Source of the DNA: Clostridiaceae bacterium
GTDB taxonomy: Bacteria > Bacillota > Clostridia > Saccharofermentanales > Saccharofermentanaceae
DNA length: 54,537 nucleotides
Direction of reading: 5' to 3'
NCBI GenBank assembly: GCA_012838315.1
Contig: DUPM01000046.1
Span: forward strand, 1-54,537
The notes under the pieces are model-generated. The model ran no database searches, was not told where the DNA came from, and saw only the letters and a program-made list of their open reading frames with translations. Of this stretch, positions 45,048 to 54,520 are shown in pieces; positions within the stretch are counted from its first letter, which is position 1; each line of letters opens with the position of its first letter. The translations under genes were made by a program, and so were the position numbers.

Positions 45048-46492
45048 TGCGCCTCGACCATAATCGCGCGCCGATCGCAGAGGCTTTGACGGATTTTTCT
45101 GCGCTTCGAGTTGTCCCTTTTGACGTACCCGGACACAAGCGCGGCCACGGTAATCGTGAATTAACGGATTTTCTTGGCGCTAAGTGCATGAGCCTTGATG
45201 TCAATTCAATGAAGCCGCTCGACAATCTGTGCCACCCGGTTTCAGTGATTCGCGAGGCAGAAGAATTAGCGGCCGATGCTTTTGGGGCTTCCTCCGCTTT
45301 CTTCATGGTCAACGGCACCACTTCTGCCGTGCAGGCGATGGTCATCTCGGCTTGCCAGGCCGGCGATCAGATTATTTTGCCGAGAAATGTTCACCGAAGC
45401 ACGATCAACGCGCTCATATTGTCCGGCGCCATTCCGGTGTACGTCAATCCCGGAATCAATCAGCGCTTGGGCATTCCGTTAGGGATGGCACTTGAGGATG
45501 TGAAAGACGCGATCCTCCGCTACCCAAACGCAAAGGCTATTCTTGTGAATAATCCCACTTACTACGGTGTCTGTTCAAATCTGAAGGCCATCGTCGAATT
45601 AGCTCACTCGCATGGTATGATGGTTTTAGCAGATGAAGCCCACGGCACGCATTTCGGTTTTTCGGAACTGCTCCCTCTTTCCGCCATGCAGGCCGGTGCA
45701 GACATGGCAGCCGTCAGTATGCACAAGTCCGGTGGATCTTTGACACAAAGTTCTTTCCTGCTTTGCGGCCCGAAAGTCGCCGGTGAGCATGTCCGACAGA
45801 TCATCAACCTAACCCAGACGACGAGCGGTTCTTACCTCTTGCTCTCGAGTCTGGATTTGTCGCGCAAGAATCTAGCGCTCAATGGCGGGACGATTTTCGC
45901 GAAAGTATCCGAAATGGCACAATACGCCCGCGATGAAATAAATAGTATCGGTGATTATTATGCTTTTTCAAAAGAATGCATTAACGGTGACACCGTCTTT
46001 GATTTTGACACGACGAAGCTCTCCGTCAATACAATGGATATCGGATTGGCCGGTGTCGAGGTCTACGATATTTTGCGCGATGAATACGATATCCAGATTG
46101 AATTCGGCGATGTCGGCAATATTCTGGCTTATCTTTCGGTCGGTGATCGCCCAAGAGATATTGAGCGATTGGTCAGTTCTCTATCCGAAATTCGCAGACG
46201 CCACAAACGAAGCAGAGCAGGCATGCTCAATCAAGAATACATTGCACCGACGGTCTGTCATACACCACGCGATGCGTTTTTCTCAGAGAAAACGTCTGTA
46301 CCGATCGACCACAGCGCCGGACGTGTCTGTGCCGAATTTGTCATGTGCTACCCACCGGGCATTCCGATTCTCGCACCCGGCGAGATGGTCACACGAGAGA
46401 TTATCGATTACATAAACTACGTGAAAAAGAAAGGTAGCTTCTTGACGGGGACCGAAGACCCTAAAGTCGGTTCCATCAACGTCATGAAGTGA
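45044..46492 (+). CDS. speA: Arginine decarboxylase, PLP fold-type I (Orn/Lys/Arg family)
   Basis: This 482-residue decarboxylase has the aspartate-aminotransferase fold of the short Orn/Lys/Arg decarboxylases, close in length to Bacillus SpeA. Motifs are [10 protein letters not shown] at the N terminus, [23 protein letters not shown], and the PLP Lys at about residue 228 in [14 protein letters not shown]. The C-terminal [11 protein letters not shown] is typical. Arginine rather than lysine or ornithine as substrate is inferred from the agmatinase gene (speB) in the same operon. The start overlaps the speD stop by 4 nt, so translation is coupled. Confidence 0.92.
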   Translation: MMRLDHNRAPIAEALTDFSALRVVPFDVPGHKRGHGNRELTDFLGAKCMSLDVNSMKPLDNLCHPVSVIREAEELAADAFGASSAFFMVNGTTSAVQAMVISACQAGDQIILPRNVHRSTINALILSGAIPVYVNPGINQRLGIPLGMALEDVKDAILRYPNAKAILVNNPTYYGVCSNLKAIVELAHSHGMMVLADEAHGTHFGFSELLPLSAMQAGADMAAVSMHKSGGSLTQSSFLLCGPKVAGEHVRQIINLTQTTSGSYLLLSSLDLSRKNLALNGGTIFAKVSEMAQYARDEINSIGDYYAFSKECINGDTVFDFDTTKLSVNTMDIGLAGVEVYDILRDEYDIQIEFGDVGNILAYLSVGDRPRDIERLVSSLSEIRRRHKRSRAGMLNQEYIAPTVCHTPRDAFFSEKTSVPIDHSAGRVCAEFVMCYPPGIPILAPGEMVTREIIDYINYVKKKGSFLTGTEDPKVGSINVMK

Positions 46493-46510
46493 GCATCTGG
46501 AGGGTATAAC

Positions 46511-47416
46511 ATGGATCTTTGGTTTTCAGAATATCATACACCGGACGTTAGATTGTCTTTCCGCGTCGACCAGCAACTTTGCAGCTTGCAGAGTGATTTT
46601 CAGCGTATAGATGTTTTTACGTCCCCTGAACTCGGGCGCATTCTGGCACTCGACGGCTTTGTCATGCTGACCGAAAAAGACGAGTTCATATATCATGAGA
46701 TGTTGGTGCACGTACCGATGGCCGTACATCCGAACGTTCGCGACGTTTTGGTGATTGGCGGCGGAGACGGCGGCATTTTACGAGAGCTTAAGGCGTATCC
46801 GGAAATCGAACGTGTTGATTTAGTTGAGATTGATGAAGAGGTCATTGAGGTGTGCAAAAAGCATCTGCCGTTCACGGCTTGCGGCTACGATCACCCGCGT
46901 CTTCACGTTCATGCCGAGGACGGACTCAAGTTCATACGCCATTGCGAAAATGCCTACGACTTGATTATCGTCGATTCGACCGATCCTTTCGGGCCCGGAG
47001 AAGGGCTTTTCACGAGAGAATTCTATGGAAATTGCGATCGCGCTCTTCGTGACGACGGAATTATGGTCAATCAGCACGAGAGCCCTTTTTATAAGAACGA
47101 TGCCATTGCGATGCAGCGTGCACACAAGCGGATTGTTGAGTCCTTCAAAATCAGCCGGGTCTATCAGGCACACATTCCAACCTATCCGTCCGGGCACTGG
47201 CTATTCGGCTTTGCATCCAAAAAATACCATCCCATCACCGATCTGAGCGCCAAAGACTGGAAAGCTCGAGAAATTAATACGCGTTACTATAATACGAATT
47301 TGCATCGCGGTGCTTTTGCATTACCGGTTTATGTGCAAGAATTATTAGAGAATGTCGAAAATGTCGATGAAACCACCGATTTAAATGCGAATCGCGCGCC
47401 GAACACGGAGGCATAA
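46511..47416 (+). CDS. speE: Spermidine synthase
   Basis: This 301-residue aminopropyltransferase moves the aminopropyl group from decarboxylated SAM to putrescine. The SAM-binding VLVIGGGDGGILRELKAYPEIERVDLVEID region, the catalytic Asp in DLIIVDSTDPFGPGEGLFTREFY, and the GHWLFGFASKK end are typical. The preceding speD supplies its donor and speB its acceptor. A GGAGGG site lies upstream of ATG 46511. A polar tail of about 15 residues after PVYVQELLE is unremarkable. Product specificity (spermidine or a longer polyamine) cannot be set by eye. Confidence 0.94.
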   Translation: MDLWFSEYHTPDVRLSFRVDQQLCSLQSDFQRIDVFTSPELGRILALDGFVMLTEKDEFIYHEMLVHVPMAVHPNVRDVLVIGGGDGGILRELKAYPEIERVDLVEIDEEVIEVCKKHLPFTACGYDHPRLHVHAEDGLKFIRHCENAYDLIIVDSTDPFGPGEGLFTREFYGNCDRALRDDGIMVNQHESPFYKNDAIAMQRAHKRIVESFKISRVYQAHIPTYPSGHWLFGFASKKYHPITDLSAKDWKAREINTRYYNTNLHRGAFALPVYVQELLENVENVDETTDLNANRAPNTEA

Positions 47417-47421
47417 GAATA

Positions 47422-48288
47422 ATGAAAAACGAGTTAAACAACCAATCCATATTTGGTATTAATTGCACACTTAAGAGAGCTAGAGCAGTTATTTTTGGTG
47501 TGCCGTATGACGGTACGACATCGTATCGACCGGGTACGCGATTCGGCCCGCGCGCTTTTCGAGCTGAAAGTTACGGATTTGAGAGTTATAGCCCCTATTT
47601 GGAGAAGGATATTTTGGAGCTCCCCATTCATGATTCCGGAGATTTGGACTTGCCATTTGGCGACAAGCAAAAGACCTTGTCCATGATTAAGGAGCGTACG
47701 GCGAAGATCTTTAATGCCGGCAAAATACCCATCATGCTCGGAGGCGAACATCTGGTAACACTCGGAGCGGTTTCGGCCGCGGCAGAGCGTTTCCCGGACC
47801 TTTGCATCCTCCACTTGGATGCGCATGCCGACTTACGCGACGATTATATCGGGGAGAAATTCTCACATGCGACGGTCATGCGCCGATGCCACGACTTAAT
47901 CGGCGACGGATCCATTTTTCAATTTGGTATTCGTTCCGGCACGGTTGATGAGTTTCGATTTGCCGCCAATCATACGCATTGCAAACGTTTTGATTTACAG
48001 GGTTTTGAACAAGTAGTCGCTACACTTTCGAATCGCCCGATTTATCTTTCCATCGATCTGGATGTCTTGGACCCCAGTGTCTTCCCGGGCACCGGCACCC
48101 CGGAAGCCGGCGGTATTTCTTTTCAGGAATTACTGGCCGCCATTCACGCTCTTTCTGGTTCAAATGTGGTCGGGGCCGATTTGTGCGAACTCTCTCCGAC
48201 TTATGACCCGAGCGGCATTTCCGTAGCGGCAGGCATCAAGGCATTGCGCGAACTTTGTCTTTCCATCGTCAAATCCGACGAAATATAA
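47422..48288 (+). CDS. speB: Agmatinase (agmatine ureohydrolase)
   Basis: This 288-residue manganese enzyme of the arginase/agmatinase family hydrolyses agmatine to putrescine and urea. The two-metal ligands are all present: His in MLGGEHLV, the Asp-His-Asp set in LHLDAHADLRD and the Asp pair in YLSIDLDVLDPS. GVPYDGTTSYRPGTRFGPRA is the N-terminal substrate loop. The gene begins 5 nt after the speE stop. With speA it gives the arginine-to-putrescine route and explains the order of the operon. Confidence 0.95.
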   Translation: MKNELNNQSIFGINCTLKRARAVIFGVPYDGTTSYRPGTRFGPRAFRAESYGFESYSPYLEKDILELPIHDSGDLDLPFGDKQKTLSMIKERTAKIFNAGKIPIMLGGEHLVTLGAVSAAAERFPDLCILHLDAHADLRDDYIGEKFSHATVMRRCHDLIGDGSIFQFGIRSGTVDEFRFAANHTHCKRFDLQGFEQVVATLSNRPIYLSIDLDVLDPSVFPGTGTPEAGGISFQELLAAIHALSGSNVVGADLCELSPTYDPSGISVAAGIKALRELCLSIVKSDEI

Positions 48289-48303
48289 ATAGGGGGAAAT
48301 AAT

Positions 48304-49503
48304 ATGGGAAAAATTCTGGTTATCGGTTGCGGCGGCGTGGCTTCGGTCGCCATTCACAAAATTTGTCAAAACGATTCTGTTTTCGACGAGATGATGATTG
48401 CAAGCCGAACGGTTTCGAAGTGCGATGCGCTCAAAGCCAAGCTCGACGGCGGTAAAGTCAAAATCCAAACCGCTCAAGTTGACGCCGATGACACGGCGGC
48501 TCTGGTGGAACTCATTCGTTCTTACCATCCGGATGTGGTACTCAATCTGGCCCTACCCTATCAAGATTTGACCATTATGGACGCCTGCCTTGAAACCGGC
48601 ACGCATTACATCGATACGGCCAACTATGAGCCCAAGGATACCGCAAAATTCGAATACAAATGGCAATGGGCTTATCGCGAACGTTTTGAGGAAAAGGGCA
48701 TCACCGCTCTTCTCGGAAGTGGTTTTGATCCCGGTGTTACCGGTGTTTTCACCGCTTATGCGCTCAAGCATCACTTTGACGAGATTCACGAAATCGACAT
48801 TCTCGACGCAAACGCGGGCGACCACGGTTATCCCTTTGCGACCAATTTCAATCCTGAAATAAACATCCGAGAGGTCACGGCGAACGGCAGTTATTGGCAG
48901 GACGGACAATGGGTCGAGACCGAGCCGATGGAAATTAAGCGCGTCTATAATTTTCCGGAGATCGGCCCAAAAGATATGTATCTTCTCCACCACGAAGAGA
49001 TCGAATCTTTGGCCAAGAACGTGCCGGGAATCAAGCGCATTCGCTTCTTTATGACTTTTGGCCAGAGCTATTTGACCCATTTGAAGTGCCTCGAAAATGT
49101 CGGAATGACATCGATTGAACCCATCATGTATGAAGGCCGACCCATTGTTCCGCTTCAGTTCCTCAAGGCGGTCTTGCCGGATCCGGCGTCTTTGGGTCCG
49201 AGAACCGTCGGAAAGACGAATATCGGCTGCATTTTCAAAGGCATCAAAGACGGTAAGGAAAGGACTTACTATATTTACAATGTTTGCGATCACCAAGAGT
49301 GTTACAGAGAAGTCGGATCCCAAGCGATTTCTTATACAACCGGCGTGCCGGCCATGATTGGTGCAATGCTCGTCATGAACGGAAAGTGGCGCAAGCCCGG
49401 CGTATATAACGTCGAAGAATTTGATCCGGATCCGTTTATGGACGCGCTGAATATTTGGGGCTTACCGTGGCAAGAAAGCTTTACTCCGGAGATCGTAGAT
49501 TGA
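48304..49503 (+). CDS. Carboxynorspermidine/carboxyspermidine synthase (saccharopine dehydrogenase family)
   Basis: This 399-residue NAD(P)H enzyme of the saccharopine dehydrogenase fold condenses aspartate semialdehyde with putrescine (or diaminopropane) and reduces the imine, giving carboxyspermidine (or carboxynorspermidine). KILVIGCGGVASVAIHKI is the Rossmann start; LNLALPYQDLTIMDACLETGTHYIDTANYEP and LLGSGFDPGVTGVFTAYA are characteristic segments. The assignment over a true saccharopine dehydrogenase rests on the adjacent nspC and polyamine genes. GGGGG precedes ATG 48304. Its stop and the nspC start share one base (TGATG). Confidence 0.93.
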   Translation: MGKILVIGCGGVASVAIHKICQNDSVFDEMMIASRTVSKCDALKAKLDGGKVKIQTAQVDADDTAALVELIRSYHPDVVLNLALPYQDLTIMDACLETGTHYIDTANYEPKDTAKFEYKWQWAYRERFEEKGITALLGSGFDPGVTGVFTAYALKHHFDEIHEIDILDANAGDHGYPFATNFNPEINIREVTANGSYWQDGQWVETEPMEIKRVYNFPEIGPKDMYLLHHEEIESLAKNVPGIKRIRFFMTFGQSYLTHLKCLENVGMTSIEPIMYEGRPIVPLQFLKAVLPDPASLGPRTVGKTNIGCIFKGIKDGKERTYYIYNVCDHQECYREVGSQAISYTTGVPAMIGAMLVMNGKWRKPGVYNVEEFDPDPFMDALNIWGLPWQESFTPEIVD

Positions 49504-50642
49504 TGAACGATGCATTTGAATTTGCTAAAGAGGTTAGAACACCGGCTTACGTCATCGACCGGGTGGCTTTAGAGAATAATCTAAAATGCCTGGCCGACGT
49601 ATCCGCGCAGTCGGGCGCCCGGATTCTTCTGGCTCAAAAGGCGTTTTCAATGTTCCATGTCTATCCGTTGATCTCAAAATATCTTCACGGCACAACGGCC
49701 AGCGGTCTTTACGAGGCCAAGTTGGGACATAAGCACTTCGGCGGTGAGACGCATGTGTTTTCACCGGCATACACGAACGAGAATTTCGATGAGATTCTTG
49801 AAGTGTCCGATCACATTGTCTTTAATTCCTTTTCGCAATGGATAATTTTTCGAGATAAAGCGTTAAAAGCGGGAAAATCCTGTGGCATCCGCGTCAATCC
49901 CGAATGTTCAACGCAAGACCATGCGATATATGACCCATGCTCGCCTTTTTCTCGATTAGGAGTGACCATTGATAATTTTCGAGAAGATCTCCTCGACGGC
50001 ATTTCGGGACTACATTTTCACACACTCTGCGAACAAAATTCGGACGCTCTCGAATCCACTTTGAGCGCATTCGAGTCGAAGTTCGGTCGTTTCATTCACC
50101 AAATGAAATGGATCAATTTCGGTGGTGGTCATCATGTAACGCGCGCCGATTACGATGTCGAAAAACTCATCTCACTGATTAAGTCATTCAAGGCGAAATA
50201 CGCCGTCGAAGTCTATCTTGAGCCCGGTGAAGCGGTTGCGCTGAATGCCGGTTATCTGGTATCGACCGTCGTTGATGTTTTTGAAAACGGTATGCCGATT
50301 GCCATTCTCGACACTTCCGCAGCTTGTCACATGCCGGACGTTATAGAAATGCCTTATCGTCCGAACATTGTCGGCGCCGGCGCACCGGGAGAAAAACCTT
50401 ACACTTTTCGACTGGGCGGCCCGACTTGTCTGGCCGGTGATATCATTGGCGACTACGCTTTTGATGCGCCGCTTGCCCCGGGCGACCGACTGATTTTTTG
50501 CGATATGGCAATATACTCGATGGTCAAGAATAATACATTTAATGGCGTGCCGCTACCCGATATAGGTGTGACGCACGAGGATGGGAGCTATCATCTGATT
50601 CGCCGATTCGATTATTCCGATTTTGAGAGTCGTTTATCCTAA
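49503..50642 (+). CDS. nspC: Carboxynorspermidine decarboxylase
   Basis: This 379-residue alanine-racemase-fold PLP enzyme decarboxylates carboxyspermidine or carboxynorspermidine to the finished polyamine. The PLP Lys46 is in RILLAQKAFSMF; RVNPECSTQDHAIYDPC, GLHFHTLCEQN, INFGGGHHVTRADYDVE, LEPGEAVALNAG and GGPTCLAGDIIGDY are family hallmarks. I start at ATG 49503, one base overlapping the synthase stop, not at the open-frame extension to 49455. With the preceding gene it forms a complete SAM-independent route to spermidine, beside speD/speE. Last gene of the operon before larA. Confidence 0.95.
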   Translation: MNDAFEFAKEVRTPAYVIDRVALENNLKCLADVSAQSGARILLAQKAFSMFHVYPLISKYLHGTTASGLYEAKLGHKHFGGETHVFSPAYTNENFDEILEVSDHIVFNSFSQWIIFRDKALKAGKSCGIRVNPECSTQDHAIYDPCSPFSRLGVTIDNFREDLLDGISGLHFHTLCEQNSDALESTLSAFESKFGRFIHQMKWINFGGGHHVTRADYDVEKLISLIKSFKAKYAVEVYLEPGEAVALNAGYLVSTVVDVFENGMPIAILDTSAACHMPDVIEMPYRPNIVGAGAPGEKPYTFRLGGPTCLAGDIIGDYAFDAPLAPGDRLIFCDMAIYSMVKNNTFNGVPLPDIGVTHEDGSYHLIRRFDYSDFESRLS

Positions 50643-50689
50643 TGTCGCTCATGTTATAATATGTTATCGATATTTTCGGAGGACCGTTC

Positions 50690-51940
50690 ATGAAATACCC
50701 TTTTGGATACGGCAAAAAGACCATTGAGATTGATTTGCCCGATGCGCGTGTCATGACTGTCATGCGACCGAACGAGACCGAGTTGCAATTAACGGGCGTA
50801 GACGAAGTGAATCGATCGCTGGCTGAACCGATTGAGAGCAGGCCCTTGCATGAATTGGTTCACCCCGGCGAAAAGATTGCCATCATCACCAGTGATATCA
50901 CCCGCCCGATTCCCAGCTATAAGATCCTTCCATCCGTATTGGACGAATTGAGTCGCGCCGGCATTCACGACGAGGATATTGTCATCGTCTTCGGGCTTGG
51001 CAGTCATGAAGGCCACAGCCCCGATAGAATGAGGCAGTTGGTCGGCGACGCGGTATATGATCGTATTCGTTGTTTGGATTCAGATATGGATGATTATGTC
51101 CACCTTGGTACCACCTCTCGCGGCACACCGGTCGATATCTTTACACCGGTGGCACAAGCGGACCGACGTATTTGTCTGGGTAATATCGAGTTTCACTATT
51201 TTGCCGGTTACAGTGGTGGCGCAAAAGCCATCATGCCGGGCGTCTCCACTCGTGATGCGATTCAATCCAATCACAGTGCCATGGTGATTCCCGAAGCCGC
51301 AGCCGGTCGCCTGGAAGGCAATCCGGTACGCGATGATATCGAAGAGGCCGGTAGCATTTGCGGTATTGATTTCATCATTAATGTCGTCTTGGATGAGAAA
51401 AAACAAATCATCAAGAGCTTCGCCGGACATCCGGTACATGCGCACCGAGCCGGTTGCGCATTTCTGGACTCGTTTTATAAAGTATGCGCACCCGAGCGTG
51501 CGGATATTGTCATCGTCAGCGCCGGCGGTTTTCCCAAAGACATCAATATGTATCAAGCACAAAAAGCACTCGATAACGCCAAGCACGCGGTCAAGAATGG
51601 CGGGATTATCGTCTGGCTGGCCGCTTGCAGCGAAGGCTTAGGAGAGTCTCATTTCGAGGATTGGCTGACCGGTCACGAAAAGAGCGAGGATATGATTGAA
51701 CATATTCGCCGTGATTTTGTGCTCGGCGGGCATAAGGCCGCTGCCATTGCGATGGTGCTCCAAAATGCACGCATTTTTTTGGTCTCCGACATTGATCCGA
51801 ATTATGTCAAAGGCTTATTTCTCGAGCCGTTTACGGACGCTCAGGTTGCAGTCGACGAGGCCCTTCGAATCATGGGCTCTCAGTCGAAATTGATCCTTAT
51901 GCCATTCGGCGGTTCAACCTTGCCTAAATGCTCACCCTGA
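50690..51940 (+). CDS. larA: Nickel-dependent lactate racemase family protein LarA
   Basis: This 416-residue protein is in the LarA family, which interconverts D- and L-lactate or other 2-hydroxyacids using the nickel-pincer nucleotide cofactor. TSDITRPIPS, GLGSHEGHS, His169 and Lys179 in EFHYFAGYSGGAKAIMPG, and His195 in SNHSAM correspond in spacing to the metal and cofactor-anchoring His174, Lys184 and His200 of Lactobacillus LarA. The cofactor genes larB, larC and larE are not in this window, and other 2-hydroxyacid substrates are known in the family. GGAGG precedes ATG 50690. A TATAAT at 50655-50660 in the 47-nt gap may give it a separate promoter. Confidence 0.9.
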   Translation: MKYPFGYGKKTIEIDLPDARVMTVMRPNETELQLTGVDEVNRSLAEPIESRPLHELVHPGEKIAIITSDITRPIPSYKILPSVLDELSRAGIHDEDIVIVFGLGSHEGHSPDRMRQLVGDAVYDRIRCLDSDMDDYVHLGTTSRGTPVDIFTPVAQADRRICLGNIEFHYFAGYSGGAKAIMPGVSTRDAIQSNHSAMVIPEAAAGRLEGNPVRDDIEEAGSICGIDFIINVVLDEKKQIIKSFAGHPVHAHRAGCAFLDSFYKVCAPERADIVIVSAGGFPKDINMYQAQKALDNAKHAVKNGGIIVWLAACSEGLGESHFEDWLTGHEKSEDMIEHIRRDFVLGGHKAAAIAMVLQNARIFLVSDIDPNYVKGLFLEPFTDAQVAVDEALRIMGSQSKLILMPFGGSTLPKCSP

Positions 51941-52010
51941 ATATCTGTAGTATTATTAATCAATGAACAATCACATCATACCCACATCTGAACATCGAAA
52001 AGGACGCTTT

Positions 52011-53303
52011 ATGGCCAAAAAGTATAATCGTCAAGAAATCAAATGGCATCGCTTGGACAATACCGCGAACTTGTTTCCGGTCATTACCAACAGCAATTAC
52101 AGTAATATGTACCGGATTTCGATGCGTCTTAATAACGACATCGATCCACTTCTCTTGCAAAGTGCGCTCGACACCACCTTGCCGCGTTTCGGAAGTTTCA
52201 AGGTGAGACTTCGTCGCGGATTTTTCTGGTACTATTTCGAATCCAACGACAAGCCTTGTCTGGTCGGCGAAGAAATATCTAAGCCTTGCGCTTATTTCCC
52301 AAGATCGCACAACAACCACTATCTGTTCCGTGTCTCTTATTTTAAAACGCGTATCAACCTTGAGGTCTATCACGTATTGACGGACGGCGCCGGTGCAGTC
52401 AATTTCCTTCGCGAATTAGTCTGCCGTTACCTAGATCTTCTCGTTGCTGACGAGACGGATTCCGCAATCCCTGTCAAACCCGCCGTCGATGTTTTCTCAG
52501 ATATTGAGGACAGTTACAACAAGAATTTCACTGGGCAGAATCCGGTCGGTTATAACGCCTCTCCGGCCTATCGTATTCGAGGCGAAAAGATGCCGATTTA
52601 TACCACCGGCGTTATCCATGGATATGTCTCTATCAAAGAAATAATCGCTTATTGCCGTGAAAACAATATGACAATTACTCAGTATCTGGTTGCGAATGTT
52701 CTTTGGTGTATTTACAAGGCAAACTTAAACGGGCAGCCGAGCAAGAAACCGATTAGCGTCTCAGTTCCTGTAAACCTTCGGCCATATTTCGATTCCACTT
52801 CAACGATGAATTTCTTTTCGATTGTTCCAATCGTTTTTCATCCGTCAAGTACAGAGCATACCTTCGATGAAATTCTTAAGTCTGTACAGGATCAATTTGA
52901 AAAATCCTTAACACGAGAGTATTTTGAGTCCAAGATTGCATATAATGTCTCTTTTGGAAAGAAATGGTATTTGCGTATATTGCCGCTTTTTATTAAAAAT
53001 ATCGGCCTCAAGTATACGTATGTGCGTTCCTCTCGTGCGAATACCATCACGCTTTCTAACATCGGGCGCATTAAGTTGCCGGACGAATACAAAGATCGTG
53101 TGGAGAGTGCCGAACTCGTAATGGGCGCGACCAACGTCGAGGCGCTCAAGTTTGCGATTTGCTCATATGAACGCTCTTTGATTATTACGGTCACATCGCA
53201 ACTGAAAGACACATATCTTCAGAAGGCTTTTTACCGAAAGCTAACATCCGACGGACTAAAAGTTCAAATTGAGACCAATGGAGCCAACTATGAAGTATTG
53301 TAA
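52011..53303 (+). CDS. Condensation-fold acyltransferase (alcohol acetyltransferase-like)
   Basis: This 430-residue protein has the chloramphenicol-acetyltransferase/condensation fold. The catalytic motif HxxxDGxG appears as YHVLTDGAGAVNFLREL, and the second conserved Asn/Arg region as SVSVPVNLRPYFDSTSTMNFFS. It should transfer an acyl group from CoA or a carrier to an alcohol or amine; the partners are unknown. No carrier protein or adenylation domain is encoded here. ATG 52011 has AAAGGA 7 nt upstream; an earlier ATG at 51963 lacks a site. It overlaps the zinc-ribbon membrane gene by 14 nt, implying a joint function. Confidence 0.82.
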   Translation: MAKKYNRQEIKWHRLDNTANLFPVITNSNYSNMYRISMRLNNDIDPLLLQSALDTTLPRFGSFKVRLRRGFFWYYFESNDKPCLVGEEISKPCAYFPRSHNNHYLFRVSYFKTRINLEVYHVLTDGAGAVNFLRELVCRYLDLLVADETDSAIPVKPAVDVFSDIEDSYNKNFTGQNPVGYNASPAYRIRGEKMPIYTTGVIHGYVSIKEIIAYCRENNMTITQYLVANVLWCIYKANLNGQPSKKPISVSVPVNLRPYFDSTSTMNFFSIVPIVFHPSSTEHTFDEILKSVQDQFEKSLTREYFESKIAYNVSFGKKWYLRILPLFIKNIGLKYTYVRSSRANTITLSNIGRIKLPDEYKDRVESAELVMGATNVEALKFAICSYERSLIITVTSQLKDTYLQKAFYRKLTSDGLKVQIETNGANYEVL

Positions 53304-53958
53304 TAAGTGCCAACTCGAAATCCGCGATGATTCAATCGTGTGCCCTTTGTGCAAAGCGGTCACTGAAGATCTGGACGGCGTAAAGTACGAGTCCTTTTAT
53401 CCGGACGCCAACATCGATTATAAAAAATTCCACTTCCTTAAGCGCATCTTCTTGTTTCTGTCAGTGGTTGCTGTGATGACATCCGTGGTTCTCAACGTCA
53501 TTTTCTACACCGGATTCCTATGGTCACTCATTACTATCGCCGCGATCATATACTTATGGATTGGCATTTCACACTCTCTCGGCCACCATATCAACATCGC
53601 ATCTAAGATTTTAGCCCAGAGTGTTTTGGGATCTCTCTTTATTGTCCTCATCGATTTTTTGGTCGGTTATCTCGGGTGGTCCGTTAGCTTTGTCATACCG
53701 AGCATATTTATTCTTGCTGATCTGGCGGTCGTCATTCTGATTCTTGTAAATCGAATGGATTTCAGAAATTATCTGCTCTATCAATTCGCGATAGCATTGT
53801 TAGGCCTATTCCCTATGATATTGTTCTTAATCACTCGAATTGGTCACCCTGCCATGGTCATCATATCTGCGGCAGTTTCTTTATTGACATTAATCGGTAC
53901 AACGATTCTCGGCGACAAGACCGTAAAAACCGAGATTAAAAAGCGATTCCATTTTTAA
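53290..53958 (+). CDS. Zinc-ribbon membrane protein, DUF6320-like
   Basis: This 222-residue protein has a four-Cys zinc ribbon at the N terminus (YCNKCQLEIRDDSIVCPLC) and then about six hydrophobic helices from residue 48 onward (FLSVVAVMTSVVLNVIFY first). It matches the DUF6320 layout as I know it; no function is assigned. The ATG lies within the end of the acyltransferase gene, with GGAG upstream. Translation is thus coupled, and a membrane scaffold or acyl-acceptor role with the acyltransferase is a reasonable guess. Terminator follows. Confidence 0.82.
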   Translation: MKYCNKCQLEIRDDSIVCPLCKAVTEDLDGVKYESFYPDANIDYKKFHFLKRIFLFLSVVAVMTSVVLNVIFYTGFLWSLITIAAIIYLWIGISHSLGHHINIASKILAQSVLGSLFIVLIDFLVGYLGWSVSFVIPSIFILADLAVVILILVNRMDFRNYLLYQFAIALLGLFPMILFLITRIGHPAMVIISAAVSLLTLIGTTILGDKTVKTEIKKRFHF

Positions 53959-53994
53959 CCGCAGTTCGTATATTGCGAATATCTAGAGAATGCA

Positions 53995-54027
53995 TTAAGG
54001 GCACCACTTGGTGCCCTTAACTTTTTT
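53995..54027 (+). terminator. Intrinsic terminator after the DUF6320-like gene
   Basis: A perfect 12-bp stem (TTAAGGGCACCA with TGGTGCCCTTAA, 53995-54020) with a 2-nt centre is followed by CTTTTTT. Confidence 0.92.
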
Positions 54028-54073
54028 CCGACTCACAGAAAAAATTTTTCCGCAATGATTGAGTTAAAATCTG

Positions 54074-54520
54074 TTACTCGATTTCAATGCTGGATCCCTG
54101 TCGGTCCGTCTTTTGCTTCGGTACTTGAACGCAGAGTACACCATTGTCAAGTTTTGCCTTGATGCCGTCAGGAATAGCATCTGCAAGATAGATGCTTCGG
54201 CTCATTGCACTGTAACGGCGCTCTTTATGGATGTAGTTCTTCTTTTTATCCTCTTTTTCTTGGGACTGAGCGACTCGAATCGTCAATCGACCCTGATCAA
54301 TTGATAGGTCGACATCTCCCTTTTCGATACCCGGGAGCTCTGCTTCAACTTCGTAATGATCTTCACAATCCTCGACATCAATCTTGAATGTATCCGCCAT
54401 TAAGTTTCTTCGAAATGGCCAAGCATCCGAGAAGAAGTCATCGAGCATGCTGTCAAAGCCATCAAATGCACCGGCGCGCATGCCATCGTTCTTACGGTTA
54501 AACGGTACAAGTCCTGCCAT
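54074..54520 (-). CDS. Small heat-shock protein, Hsp20/alpha-crystallin family
   Basis: This 148-residue ATP-independent chaperone binds unfolding proteins. The alpha-crystallin domain covers about 42-140: FKIDVEDCEDHYEVEAELPGIEKGDVDLSIDQGRLTIRV is its N-terminal part, and ISLADAIP-like IYLADAIPDGIKAKLDNGVLCVQVPK its end, with the family motif A-x-x-x-n-G-v-L seen as AKLDNGVLCV. The C-terminal I-x-I anchor appears as IEIE. The start is ATG 54520 with AAAGGAG at the window edge. Any CIRCE-type operator would lie outside the window. Confidence 0.93.
   Translation of the reverse strand: MAGLVPFNRKNDGMRAGAFDGFDSMLDDFFSDAWPFRRNLMADTFKIDVEDCEDHYEVEAELPGIEKGDVDLSIDQGRLTIRVAQSQEKEDKKKNYIHKERRYSAMSRSIYLADAIPDGIKAKLDNGVLCVQVPKQKTDRQGSSIEIE

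Noticed and set aside
48553-49323. 256-residue frame antisense to carboxynorspermidine synthase
   Set aside because: It mirrors a well-supported gene on the other strand and shows no family motif or start signal.
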